Shown here: positions 26,796-38,617 of the stretch, piece after piece
Numbering within the stretch: the first letter of the stretch is position 1
How the letters are laid out: every line of letters starts with the position of its first letter
From: Solen grandis
Lineage: Eukaryota > Mollusca > Bivalvia > Adapedonta > Solenidae
Assembly: GCA_021229015.1 (NCBI GenBank)
Contig: CM037780.1
Coordinates: 63,483,323-63,547,322 of the forward strand
DNA: 64,000 nucleotides
Direction: 5' to 3'
Notes under the pieces: model-generated
The model's database searches: none
What the model was told of the DNA's origin: nothing
Seen by the model: only the letters and a program-made list of their open reading frames with translations
Program-made: the position numbers and the translations under genes

Positions 26796-29700
26796 TCTAT
26801 ACTTTATTCAGAATTAATACATAGGCTTTAAAACAGACTCATTTATTATCAGTTGTATAGTGTTTTTCCTGCATAATGGAATTATTTTACCGATGATAAA
26901 GACGTGGACGTAGCTCATGATATGCGAAAAAACACTGGAAAATCTTATGGGATGGAACGAATCTGTTATGAAGTCCATTTTGATACCAGTTTATCAAATT
27001 CGCCCCGGAATCTGAAATTTTGCTCGCCTACATAATTTATATATATTAAAAAATTATCGAAATTACACTTTATGTAAATTCCTATAGGATACCTATACGG
27101 TATATTGTATGTTTTAATTATAAAATTATATTTAGATATCTAAGCTTTGATAATCGCATTTTCCTAAAACCACCCTCGTAAAATTGTCATGATCAATTGG
27201 ACCTGCATATGCCGTGAATTACATGCAACTCATGTGACTTTCCTAGAATTATCTAGGGGGTTAGTATTAATTCATCGCCGAATCAGCTCTAACATAATCT
27301 ATTCACCCTTGATATAGTGGTAAGTTTTTGTGCGCGATTGAAATAAATATACACTATGGATCTGACAATAGTGATATGATAGTGGCAATTGTGTACCTCG
27401 GGAAATAAGAATATAAAAAAAACAACAGAATTCTATATACAAGAAGAAATTCACCCGGCTTTTTTTAATTTTCTCTCTGTTTCAATATTGAAGGATAAAA
27501 ATGATATTTTAGACGCGAATTCCAATGTATGCACACAATATCTATAACAGAAGTCTATAAATGGTTTATTTTTTCTTTTCTTAATTACATAAAAATGAAA
27601 CCCACTAGTGGATTAGAATGCCATAGTTTAGTCAAATCTGAAAGCATGTTTACAGTTGTGTAGATTTGATTATCCACCTACATTTGAAGTTTATATGCGC
27701 ATATTAAACTTAACACGTTGAGGAATTATGCTAAATGCCGCATGTACTTGTGTACGTGTTCTTGCGAAAGTTTCGGAGTCAACGTTCTCAGGGAAGCCAT
27801 TAAAATTAGCCCGTCATTACTAATATATAACTAATGTGTCGGCAACGTGTACATATCTTGAAATGCTGCCAACTTCTATCATTAACTCGGTGACACAATT
27901 ATAGATTATCTCTCTTGCGTTTGGAACTTACAGAATTTTAAATGAATGTTTTGCGAGCATGGGTGAGTTGAACAAAATACATTATGTAAACTTGTCAGCA
28001 TTGTCGACACAATTTTATATTTACTCTTATAGGTTGGAGAAGTAGTTGCTAAATTAATTAATCTTTACCTGTATTCTACAACTTGTATTCATATATATCA
28101 AATAGCACCCTTAACATTTTATGTAATCTAAAATCGTTTGCCTATTTCTTGTAATGCGTTTTCCTAACATTATTGTTTTCCCAAGTGACATTTGGTTTAA
28201 ACTTAATTAATTGCTCTGAAATAGAATGACTTTGGCGTCGATACTCTAGAGTAAATATCTAGAAAGTGCAAGATTCAATAGTTGCCAATCTTTGTAAACA
28301 TCGATTTAGCGAATACAGTGTATGTATTGTTTGCCTATACACTTAAATAGTTACCACGTGACACATTCCATGAATTAAAGTTATTTCATATACTTTTTTT
28401 TTCTTTTAATTGGCCTTACAAAATGTTCACCTCTTTGAGAAACGAAACAACTACAGTTAACTGTCCCGACGTTCAGTCTGTAGGATAGACAAAATTCAAA
28501 AATATGTACGTGTGGAGCATCTTCCTACGGAAACGTTTTGTTTTTTGGGGTTTTTTTTTTTTCGTTTAGTGTCCCAACGACAGCATTACACTCATTTGGA
28601 GACGATGTCAAGATGTCTACTTGAGAAAAATAACAAATATAGTGCTGACACTGGTCCAACTAGTCCTGGAAACGTTTGTATTTAAAATTGTTAACATTTG
28701 GCAGTGAAACTTGTTCAGTTTCTTCAAGAAGCTGTTTATACATATTTTCGACTGTTAATAAAATGTCTATGATTAAGTTTAATTCGCTGCTGAGGTATGA
28801 AATCAGTGACACTTATAATGAAATTGCGAATGTCCACGTCCATATAGACACAATAGCTGAATCGCTCAGGAGGTTGCTAAAGGGCTACATGACAATAAAT
28901 AGTTACCGCTCCTAACCCAGTTGCTTGACAAGTAAAGCTTATGGGACTCACTTGTAAACATTGTCGCGACAACAACAAAAGCAATAGCGTGACTAGGTGT
29001 ATTAAATCTTTTTTCTCGAGATCATTTACGTATGCCTCGCCTAGAGGAAGGAAACATTTTTGTACCATTACCTGACAATGGCTGCGTGGTCATTATGTCT
29101 GGCATACTTCTGAATGTCAACAAATTACACGGAAACAGTCCAACGTTTACAAATCAACTGAGGTATCTCATTTCCTCCCGGTTAGACTCCTTTCACAGTT
29201 GAATGTTTTTTATTGTTTTTATTTCAAGGGCATGTAAAAATAACAAATGATTTATTTGAACAACAATGGGTTACTGAGATATTGTGACAATTTAAAAACA
29301 TCTATGTATTTAATTTATATTCAAATCTTTCGTTTGTGAAACTTGTATTTTACTTTAATCACAGGCTGAAAGCCTTTGTATATATATACTAATTCAATCT
29401 GGTAGAAAACGATTGCATACGTGTATATAATAATCCACTTAGTACAAAGGCACGGGGCACCGATTTATATAAATAACAATTATTTACAATATAATTAACA
29501 TAGACTATTTTTCTTTTAAAACACACTGTTGCATTTATTATACCATCGTTAATTGCCGCATATTTAGAAATTTCAAAATTATGGTTTCGTTCATTGTTCA
29601 CACTAACGAATTTAACTTGAGCAAAACTGTCTAACACAGAAATACCTACCTATGTATAATGTTCTTGTGTTAAAAATTACTGCAACTACTACATTATCTA

Positions 29701-30749
29701 TCGATGATTTGGACGAGGGGTCAGTAAAGGGTAACCAAGTATTTTGTAATTCATTAATAATTTGAACTCCTTCTTCTGAACCTTCAGGGAAACCACAACC
29801 TGCCTCTTGACCTAGTATATTTCACTATCATTTTGATAATGGATGATTTAACAAAGATCTGAAATGCAGGATTTCTTTATATATGTGGTTGTTATTTCAT
29901 GGAGTGACCAAGTTTTTCACAATAAGACTTTGTACTAAATCAGAAATAAAAAACTTTATACTCTCGATTCAAATACTTTGTAATACTAGAATCATGTAAT
30001 ACGATAATACATGATTCGCAATGACACATCTTTGAGCGTCTCTTAAACATTGAATATGAATGCGTCTAGAATAAATATAATTGGCAAAATTCCCTACTGA
30101 GTGAGCCATCATTTCTAAATAATGTATGCAATATGCAATGGTCTCGTATTTATAAGGAAACGGAATTGTCTACAGAGCTATTTTTATTGTATTTAGATTG
30201 GTTTTGCAGACGGGGTTCTACGTTTTATGATTAAGAAATCCATCTAAATAAAATCGCCATAACTAACAACCTCCATTGGACCTAGATTTATTTACAACTT
30301 CACACTTCATAACAGGGTCTTGGATTCTCTAATCGAACACATTTTTTTTTTAGATTTTTGTGTTTTTTGTGTAACTTTATATAGTTCGCATGATGTATGT
30401 ATTTATGTAAAATTCTTGGTATTGAATTTACAGAAATAAAAAGTAGGAATGGCTTAATATCATAACAATATCAAATATATCAAATATGAAATCGGGAGAC
30501 AATGTCTTACTACAGTACATTATAGTCTCGACAACAATTTGTTTGTTAATCAGTCCTTTGCGATTTGGAAGGTCCAAAAAATGAGGTTTGCCTCTGACCA
30601 ATATAAACCGCCACTTAATCATAGCACATTTTAAGACAATATTTAACGATAAAGATATGTAAATTATCAGATATCAATTTTCCTCAACACACCATAGATA
30701 TTGTGTATTTCAAGTACTGATGCAATGCATGGAAATGTAATTTGCAATG

Positions 30750-30850
30750 GTATCATGCCACGTGTTTTAAACCGAATGCTGCGATGAGTCAGCCCTACTT
30801 GGCACAGTCTCCAAATAATTGAAATAGTGTCGGTGAGACTTCGTAAAAAG
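30750..30850 (+). mobile_element. decayed SINE fragment (family B)
   Basis: 'tatcatgccacgtg', 'gcgatgagtcagcc' and 'gtctccaaataattgaaata' with 'gtcggtgagac' line up in order with the SINE at 58.4-58.6 kb. Neither head nor tail is preserved. Confidence 0.5.
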
Positions 30851-31083
30851 TACTCTTAACTACATTACCCACGATATTAACAATTTTGCATTAAATTGTA
30901 TTTTCATGTTTCCTTTTCTGTTGAAATAATTATTAGATAATAACTTAATAATATGTTAAAATGAATAAAATTAAATTTCAGATAATCTTACAATGAAGAC
31001 TGCTGACTTTAATATATGGTGAAAAGATGGTTTCATATATACTATGGGATAAAAATATTCTCGAATAAGTCTTTGAAACCTAC

Positions 31084-31089
31084 ATGCTA
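31084..31089 (+). repeat. left target-site duplication (ATGCTA)
   Basis: This exact 6-bp copy matches 35590-35595 across the 4.5-kb element. Confidence 0.8.
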
Positions 31090-32043
31090 TGTTACAACCC
31101 GTTTTGAAATAAAAACCCGTTTTGAAGTAATTACTTAAAAGGGTTAACCCGTTTTGAAATAAACTTAACTCAACCCGTTTTGAAATAAACTTTTCTAAAC
31201 TGGGTCAAATCACTCTACTGATGGTAGTTGATGTTGTGTATGATTATAAATGTTGTTCTGATGACAAACAACACTGACTGAAAGCCAAAATGGGCTTTAG
31301 CATTTTTTTTTTAACCGGAAAACATATGCATATGACTTCACTGAAAAATGAAAGAAATTCACATTTGGAAGCCTAAATGGGGCTTATCAGCAATTTTCAA
31401 ATTAGGTCAGAAGCAACATTTTCCTTAAATTTTAGGCCTTAGATCATTATAATTGACCAACTGAACATATATGACCAAATAAATATGCAAAATAAAAATA
31501 AAAACAAAACTAAAAAAAAATGCATTTTGAAGTAATTACTTCAAAACGAGTATTTTATTTCAAAACGGGTTATCATGTTCAACCCGTTTTGAAATAAACT
31601 GAACTCAACCCGTTTTGAAATAAACTTTTCTAAAATGGGTCAAATCACTTTACTGATGGTAGTTGATGTTGTGTATCATTATAAATGTCGTTCTGATGAC
31701 AAACAACACTGACTAAAAGCCAAAATGGGGCTTATCAGCAATTTTCAAATTAGGTCAGAAGCAACATTTTCTCAAATTTTAGGCCTTAGATCATATTTAA
31801 TTGACCAACTGAACATATATGACCAAATTAAGATGAAAAAAAAAACGCATTTTGAAGTAATTACTTCAAAACGAGTATTTTATTTCAAAACGGGTTATCA
31901 TGTTCAACCCGTTTTGAAATAAACTGAACTCAACCCGTTTTGAAATAAACTTTTCTTAAGTGGGTCAAATCACTCTAATGGTGGAAGTTGATGTTGTGTA
32001 TGATTATAAATGTTGTTCTGATGACAACCAACACTGATTGAGA
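31090..32043. repeat. left arm of the integrase element: three tandem units
   Basis: The anchor 'gtcaaatcactctactgatgg' (and variants) recurs near 31204, 31639 and 31963, giving periods of about 434 and 325 bp. Between anchors are copies of 'aacccgttttgaaataaac', a segment with 'gccaaaatggggcttatcag', and the palindrome core 'gaagtaattacttc'. Shorter units lack an internal block, so length variation is modular. The last unit runs into the integrase reading frame. Confidence 0.85.
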
Positions 32044-32842
32044 GTAACTTTTCTACCCAGTTAAATCCCCTATGGCCCTTTCTGTTTATTTCATGCATTA
32101 TTTTCCTTTTGATAATTCTGTTTTGGCGCTCTACCTTGCCTTGAGTTTGTGGATGGTAAGGTCTGCCCTTAATAACCTTCACAGCCTTTCGTTTAAACAA
32201 TGTCTCAACCGCCCCTTTAAATTCTGAACCGTTGTCACACTGGACAATGCGCGGCCACCCATGTTCAGCAAAGATATTGTCTATTGCTTCAGCAACACGG
32301 TTTGCTGTCTTATTTTTCAATGCCCTACAAAATAAATAACGGGAGCACACGTCAACTGCAGTCAGAACATACTTGTAGCGTTGGCCATTTAAATCTACAA
32401 GCGGCATATTGACTAGGTCTATCTGTACTCTGTCAAATACATGGTCTGCTTGTATAGACTTTAAAGGCGGTTTGTTTGTAAATTTAGCTTGGAGCTGTCC
32501 ATGGCTCCGACTTCCATCAAGCACTTTCCTTACATACCTTTCGCTAATTCCTTCATATCTCCCTTTCATTGTATATGCTATTGAACGTGCTCCTCCCCCC
32601 TTCATTTTGTTTTTACCTTTTTTAACTCTATCTGCGACACTTGCACTGTTTACAACGCGTTTATTTTCAAAGAACAGAACGTCCTCGTTGTTGATTTTTT
32701 TCATTGTCAAGTTGTCTTTATTACGCCAAAAAAGGAGAACTGCATTTTTTTCTAATCGAGTCCGATCCCTGACTGGGTTTTTGAAAGTTCCTTTCAACAA
32801 GCCTACTAAAATAGCGTATGTTTGATCAGGTATTGGTCGCAT
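31970..32842 (-). CDS. DDE integrase/transposase (rve core), KRBA2-like, probably C-terminally altered
   Basis: This 290-residue frame is far longer than chance allows here. The integrase catalytic core lies at about residues 137-260. Its acidic triad is D142 (in VQIDLVNM), D203 (in QCDNGSEF) and E238 (in HPQTQGKVERQN), with 34 residues between the second D and E. NKPPLKSIQ, just before the core, and YKYVLTAVDVCSRYLF fit integrases of the KRBA2-like/Ginger/Gypsy lineage. The region where an H2C2 zinc finger normally sits (about 95-116) lacks the paired cysteines. The final ~24 residues are read from the element's left arm, so the C terminus may be truncated or replaced. The enzyme would cut and join the element's TG...CA ends in the nucleus. 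The start used is the first ATG; the frame stays open about 30 codons upstream without another ATG. A plus-strand frame inside it is a shadow. Confidence 0.9.
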   Translation of the reverse strand: MRPIPDQTYAILVGLLKGTFKNPVRDRTRLEKNAVLLFWRNKDNLTMKKINNEDVLFFENKRVVNSASVADRVKKGKNKMKGGGARSIAYTMKGRYEGISERYVRKVLDGSRSHGQLQAKFTNKPPLKSIQADHVFDRVQIDLVNMPLVDLNGQRYKYVLTAVDVCSRYLFCRALKNKTANRVAEAIDNIFAEHGWPRIVQCDNGSEFKGAVETLFKRKAVKVIKGRPYHPQTQGKVERQNRIIKRKIMHEINRKGHRGFNWVEKLLSISVGCHQNNIYNHTQHQLPPLE

Positions 32843-33520
32843 GATTTCAGTTACATAAAGTATGCAGAAACAAAAACAAAATCTACTCGCACTGGTAATA
32901 CTACAAAGCTTCAGGCAAAGTATTCCTAACAGCTAGTCTGATTGAGCTAGTGGAAGATTTCAAACCACATCTTAACGTGTTCAAAGTTAGCACCAAACAA
33001 AAGTGTTCACACACTTTAACAAATAATCATTAACATATCTAGTTTAATGTTATGATGACAGTAGTGATACTTTAAAGTATTATAACTGATACTTTTACTG
33101 AAAACACGATTTAACTTTGCAATGTATAGTATATTAATTACTAATCAGGCTACATATTCTGCATACTCGTCAATACCAATAGTGAAATTTACAGAGATTA
33201 AAGGATGCCAGTCAAAAGTTTCTACATGTAGGCTGTGTTCATTCATGTAGAAGCAATTTTTGTAAAGTTCAACCTCTGTCTACCCAACTTTTTTTACTTA
33301 CTGCAGTTGTTAACCAGTAATTAGGTTTTCGCAGTTTCATGCGATTACTATGATATGCAGCTGATCAGGTGTAGCACATTTATCAGAAGAAATAAAAATG
33401 TTAAAGTTCAATGCGAAAACCATGATGCCGCTTTGCGGTTTTAGATCAGATTGATCTGGTTTGTCTGATTTTGGTCATTCATACACCAGGGATCGCGCAC
33501 ACTACAAGGCTAGTCATAAA
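32843..33520. other. spacer between integrase gene and right arm
   Basis: This is the single-copy interior of the element, upstream of the minus-strand integrase, so it is the expected place for its promoter and 5' untranslated region. I see no second gene. A small palindrome (cagat/tgatctg context) lies near 33447-33460. Confidence 0.5.
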
Positions 33521-35589
33521 GGCATTTGACCAAAAGGTATATATTAGGTGAAAATGTCACTCCTGGCAAATTTGAAAATTGCTGATAAGCCAATTTTGGC
33601 TTTTATATGTTATTTTTTTTAATTTTTCAGTCAGTAAGGTCAAATGCATATATTTTCCGGTTCAAAATAAGCCCATTTTGGCTTTCAATCAGTGTTGTTT
33701 GTCATCAGAACGACATTTATAATGATACACAACATCAGCTACCATCAGTAAAGTGATTTGGCCCAGTTTAGAAAAGTTTATTTCAAAACGGGTTGTGTTC
33801 AGTTTATTTCAAAACGGGTTGAACATGATAACCCGTTTTGAAATAAAATACTCGTTTTGAAGTAATTACTTCAAAATGCATTTTTTTTAGTTTTGTTTTT
33901 ATTTTTATTTTGCATATTTATTTGGTCATATATGTTCAGTTTGTCAATTTACTATGATCTAAGGCCTAATATTTGAGGAAAATGTTGCTTCTGACCTAAT
34001 TTGAAAATTGCTGATAAGCCCCATTTAGGCTTCCAAATGTGAATTTCTTTCATTTTTCAGTTGGTTAAGTCATATGTATATATTTTCCAGTCCAAAAAAA
34101 AGCAAAAACTGGCTGTTTCAACCAATTTTGTGATATGCTGATAAGCCCGTTTTGACTCTCAATCAGTGCTGGTTGTCATCAGAACAACATTTATAATCAT
34201 ACACAACATCAACTTCCACCATTAGAGTGATTTGACCCACTTAAGAAAAGTTTATTTCAAAACGGGTTGAGTTCAGTTTATTTCAAAACGGGTTGAACAT
34301 GATAACCCGTTTTGAAATAAAATACTCGTTTTGAAGTAATTACTTCAAAATGCATTTTTTTTAGTTTTGTTTTTATTTTTATTTTGCATATTTATTTGGT
34401 CATATATGTTCAGTTTGTCAATTTACTATGATCTAAGGCCTAATATTTGAGGAAAATGTTGCTTCTGACCTAATTTGAAAATTGCTGATAAGCCCCATTT
34501 AGGCTTCCAAATGTGAATTTCTTTCATTTTTCAGTTGGTTAAGTCATATGTATATATTTTCCAAAAAACTGGCTGTTTCAACCAATTTTGTGATATGCTG
34601 ATAAGCCCGTTTTGACTCTCAATCAGTGTTGGTTGTCATCATAACAACATTTATAATCATACACAACATCAACTTCCACCATTAGAGTGATTTGACCCAC
34701 TTAAGAAAAGTTTATTTCAAAACGGGTTGAGTTCAGTTTATTTCAAAACGGGTTGAACATGATAACCCGTTTTGAAATAAAAACCCGTTTTGAAGTAATT
34801 ACTTCAAAATGCGTTTTTTTTTCATCTTAATTTGGTCATATATGTTCAGTTGGTCAATTAAATATGATCTAAGGCCTAAAATTTGAGAAAATGTTGCTTC
34901 TGACCTAATTTGAAAATTGCTGATAAGCCCCATTTTGGCTTTTAGTCAGTGTTGTTTGTCATCAGAACGACATTTATAATGATACACAACATCAACTACC
35001 ATCAGTAAAGTGATTTGACCCATTTTAGAAAAGTTTATTTCAAAACGGGTTGAGTTCAGTTTATTTCAAAACGGGTTGAACATGATAACCCGTTTTGAAA
35101 TAAAATACTCGTTTTGAAGTAATTACTTCAAAATGCATTTTTTTTAGTTTTGTTTTTATTTTTATTTTGCATATATATTTGGTCATATATGTTCAGTTGG
35201 TCAATTATAATGATCTAAGGCCTAAAATTTGAGGAAAATGTTGCTTCTGACCTAATTTGAAAATTGCTGATAAGCCCCATTTAGGCTTCCAATTATGTTT
35301 TCCGGTTCAAAATAAAAACAGACCTTTTCAACCATCTTTGTGATATGCTAATAAGCCCATTTTGGCTTTCAGTCAGTGTTGTTTGTCATCAGAACAACAT
35401 TTATAATCATACACAACATCAACTACCATCAGTAGAGTGATTTGACCCAGTTTAGAAAAGTTTATTTCAAAACGGGTTGAGTTCAGTTTATTTCAAAACG
35501 GGTTGAACATGATAACCCGTTCTGAAATAAAAACCCGTTTTGAAGTAATTACTTCAAAACGGGTTTTTATTTCAAAACGGGTTGTAACA
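33521..35589. repeat. right arm of the integrase element: five inverted units
   Basis: The anchor 'gtgatttgacccantttag' or 'gtgatttgacccacttaag' recurs near 33752, 34226, 34686, 35009 and 35436. Each is followed by 'tttatttcaaaacgggttga' twice and then the inverted 'aacccgttttgaaataaa'. Two units (about 33811-34091 and 34284-34562) look identical by eye over about 280 bp, implying very recent duplication. The arm is inverted relative to the left arm and ends in a ~70-bp near-perfect palindrome at about 35514-35584. Confidence 0.88.
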
Positions 35590-35595
35590 ATGCTA
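35590..35595 (+). repeat. right target-site duplication (ATGCTA)
   Basis: This exact 6-bp copy matches 31084-31089. Confidence 0.8.
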
Positions 35596-37813
35596 TATTA
35601 AAGGCAGTCATTTGTAAAATTAAAATTTGGATATAGCACACAATAAGTTGTAATATTGTTCAGTTACTTTAATCCATGAGATGTAGATTTAATTTAGTAA
35701 GCTTGTATGCTGTTGTTATACTATCTCATCTATTTATATATATTTAATAAAACATAGTTTTTGGGAATATGTTAGCAATATCAGTTGCATGCTGATCAAA
35801 GTTCAGGTTCAGAAACCTTGCTATGTAGATATGGCATGTCTTTCAGGAATGAGTGGACGGTCACAAATAGTTAGATATGTTTCTTGTTTAGAAAACTGCA
35901 GTTATAGGGGTAATTCTGGAACACCGTTTGGTATAAAAGTCAGGCTTGAGCAGCTTGGAATATGTTTGCTAAAGTTAATCAAGCAACTGCCGGAATTGTA
36001 TGCCTGGGGCAATTGATTGAATATTCATTGCATCACCTGTGTCAAGTGTCCCTGAGTGAAAGATCACAGACGAGCATATTCTAAAACCTTTCTTTTCTCG
36101 TCGCAGCATTTTTCCATCTCTACAACGGTATGATTGCCGACTAGTTTAAGCCGTAAAGATGTTTAAACGCTTGAGAGTATTTTAGACAAAACTGTCAAAG
36201 TCTCTTTCTACTTTAAGAAGTATAGCTGATTTTTAACGCAGTATTCTATATCAGTCTCAAATAATAAGAAAACGTTAGAGCTTTTAAAATTTTGTCTACC
36301 TCATAACTTCTTTTTTTATTTATTTCTCCAGCAGTGTTAAACAGTGTTCGATTTGTCGATTACATACGCATCTTCTGCCTTGCAGTAATTCAATAACAGG
36401 AAAATTGCGACCAAATCAAATGGGAATTCAACGATTTTCGTCTTTGAGGTTTACATTAAACGTATGACAAAACGAATTATATTTGAAATAAGAAATTTCT
36501 CTTATTAAAGCTTACAATACCCAATTATAGATACAATCAAATATTAAACTCCGTTACTTATGGCATGATGACTCCTTTATATCTTTGAAATATACCTTCT
36601 CCTTGGGGCTTTTAATAATATAAAGACAACTTTAGGTTTCATGTCTGTAGATTGTATTTTAGATGGTCTAGCATAGTTTGAAATCGATTTAATAAATGAA
36701 TATTTTTTATTTTTTTTTTGTATTACCTTATTACCCTAATACCTAATTGTTTTCTTCTTAAAAATCTAATATGCGATTTTCAGCAACAAAACATCCCTCT
36801 TTAGTGCATTCAGGACCTTCCGCCGAAGTTTTATTATTTCGCTTTATTGTTATTATTATTATTATTCAGACACAATTTCTCAAAATGATTTGTTTGCACA
36901 CTTAACTCGTTTACCAATAGTCAAAACACATTGTCTTATATTTTATTTTTGTTATTGCGTAACTTTCTGAAATACATGCTTTTGTCCTAAAAAGATATAT
37001 AAAATAATAGTTGATATGCATACTTTTATTGTTGTATACTTCAAACATATGCTTTTGGTTTTGTCGGCCTTTGTTCAATTATGTCAAAAATGAAATGTCA
37101 AAGAAAATATTGCATTAGTATGGTTGATCTTCGATATTTCGCATTTCTTTCATACTTTAATATTAGTTCGGCCAATAAATATGAACGTTATGAATACACG
37201 GGTTTTAAATTCCATGACAATTAATTACGAGAAAGAAAGCAAATGTTGTTGCCTTTCTCATGACAACAGTATGTATTGCAGGACAATTGCAAGTCACTCT
37301 GAATGTGATTTCAGAAGTTGTGTTCTACGCTTATTCAAACAAGCAGACCAACAAAGTAGATTTCAACATTTGTTATATACTATAAACTGCATAAGTGAGA
37401 TGGTACCTTTATGAGTGTAAGTATGAGCGATTGCATTCACGCAGGAATTAGATATAGTGCCTGAACTAAAAATGATTCTAACGTTTCAAACATTTATTTT
37501 AAAAAATCCGCCACGTTATGTAGAATAGCTAAAATATAACACATATACACATGTTCCCAACAGTAAAACAAACAAAACAAAACAACAACAAAAAAAACAA
37601 AAACAAAAAACAGAAAAAAAAACTGAAATTCACTGTGTAAAATAGTACCTGTTCCAATAACGAATGAAATGAGAAGCACAGTTTTAGCTACTTTTGAAAT
37701 GCAATCTACATTTATTTTATATGTCGGTCATTACACAGCCTGGTGTGTATAGCCGGTAAATTAGCAGATAAGATCACTTGACCTGAAAGCATTTGTTTGC
37801 AATATATGAATGT
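35596..37813. other. non-coding stretch
   Basis: No gene is supported. A short (TTA)n tract lies near 36845-36867. Open frames at 35789-36016 and 37124-37414 have no recognisable domain. Confidence 0.5.
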
Positions 37814-37814
37814 G

Positions 37815-37819
37815 AAAAA

Positions 37820-37850
<31 letters not shown>

Positions 37851-37852
37851 AT
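37815..37852. repeat. (AAAT)n microsatellite
   Basis: About nine AAAT units in a row. Confidence 0.95.
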
Positions 37853-38576
37853 ATTCGGATTTAATTCGGATTAAACATTTTAACTAAAAATAAAATGTTT
37901 AATCCGAATTTCGCTATTTCGATTTTTTTTAGCTATTTCGAAGTAAAAATCCCGGTCCCGAGGTCGCAATTCATGTACATTTTTCAATTTTTATTTCGAA
38001 GTCAAATTTCATATATTTTCGTGGAACAATTATCATCCTTTAATCGATTGTATCCGGGTCAGTAACCAAGTTTATTTTGCGGAGGCATTCGAGGGATGGC
38101 TCAGGCAAGTTTTTCACATCTTTTTTTCGAGATTGGGTAGGGTAACGGAAATGTTGATTATTGCTAATCAATGTTTGACAGATTGCATAATATGCACGTG
38201 CCAGCAGATAAACCCAGGTGTCATATCTTTAGTACATTCCATATCATCGCGTTCGACACCGGCATGCGACGCTACCTGAAGTAGCAGATCGACGGTAAAA
38301 AATATGTATCATTGTTTGACATGGGAGAATGATTATGTTCATCAGAAGCATCTGTAGATCATGATATATTTTCATTATTTTTCATAACTTGCAAATAGTA
38401 TATACGTACACCTAATAGGTAGTTTTCACGGCATAACGATTTCCACAATATGCACCGGTAATGAAAACGCAGACATGCACGCTCACAAACTGAAATTTCC
38501 ATCGGATTTTTAATCCGAATAATCGTTATTTCGAAGTTTTCAGCTTGGTCCCAAGGACTTCGATTTAACGAGGTTC

Positions 38577-38615
<39 letters not shown>
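37853..38615. mobile_element. decayed DNA-transposon termini (pogo/Tigger-like) with (AT)n
   Basis: Read on the minus strand, 'tagtagaacctcgttaaatc' followed by 'gaagtccttgggacc' ends at the (AT)n tract at 38578-38615. It resembles pogo/Tigger terminal repeats that insert at TA. A related copy in the same orientation lies at about 37865-37965 ('cctcgggaccggga', 'acttcgaaata'). Next to it is a near-perfect hairpin: 'aattcggattaaacatttta' (from about 37866) pairs with 'taaaatgtttaatccgaatt' (ending about 37913). No transposase is present. The family is a guess from terminal resemblance. Confidence 0.45.

Positions 38616-38617
<2 letters not shown>

Larger units (their letters stand above)
23741..31083. 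other. presumed intron/intergenic DNA downstream of the Ig exon
   Basis: I searched by eye for the continuing half of the Ig domain (acceptor, then V-x-W in phase 0) and did not find it. A (GT)n-(GA)n microsatellite lies at about 26752-26795. A partial SINE lies at about 30750-30850. Small open frames (about 60-82 codons) have no recognised domain. Confidence 0.5.
31090..35589. mobile_element. integrase-encoding DNA transposon with repeat-built arms, 4.5 kb, 6-bp TSD
   Basis: The element begins TGTTACAACCCG and ends CGGGTTGTAACA, giving retroviral-style TG...CA ends. The outer 47 bp are perfect inverted repeats (31090-31136 and 35543-35589). It is flanked by an exact 6-bp direct repeat, ATGCTA (31084-31089 and 35590-35595), which is the mark of integration. 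Inside are a left arm of ~950 bp, a minus-strand integrase gene, a ~680-bp spacer and a right arm of ~2 kb. The arms are inverted to each other and consist of repeated units. The integrase places it among DDE integrase-type transposons. A 6-bp duplication is known for Polinton/Maverick and IS3EU elements, whereas Ginger elements are reported with shorter ones, so it does not fit cleanly. I found no polymerase, capsid or reverse transcriptase gene. The perfect TSD and TIRs suggest recent insertion. Confidence 0.88.

Noticed and set aside
32409..32825. 138-codon plus-strand frame
   Set aside because: It lies wholly inside the integrase gene on the opposite strand and is a shadow frame.
31090..35589. 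Reading the 31-kb element as a Polinton/Maverick virus-like transposon
   Set aside because: Despite the integrase and 6-bp duplication, 4.5 kb holds no polymerase, packaging ATPase, protease or capsid gene, and the termini are TG...CA.
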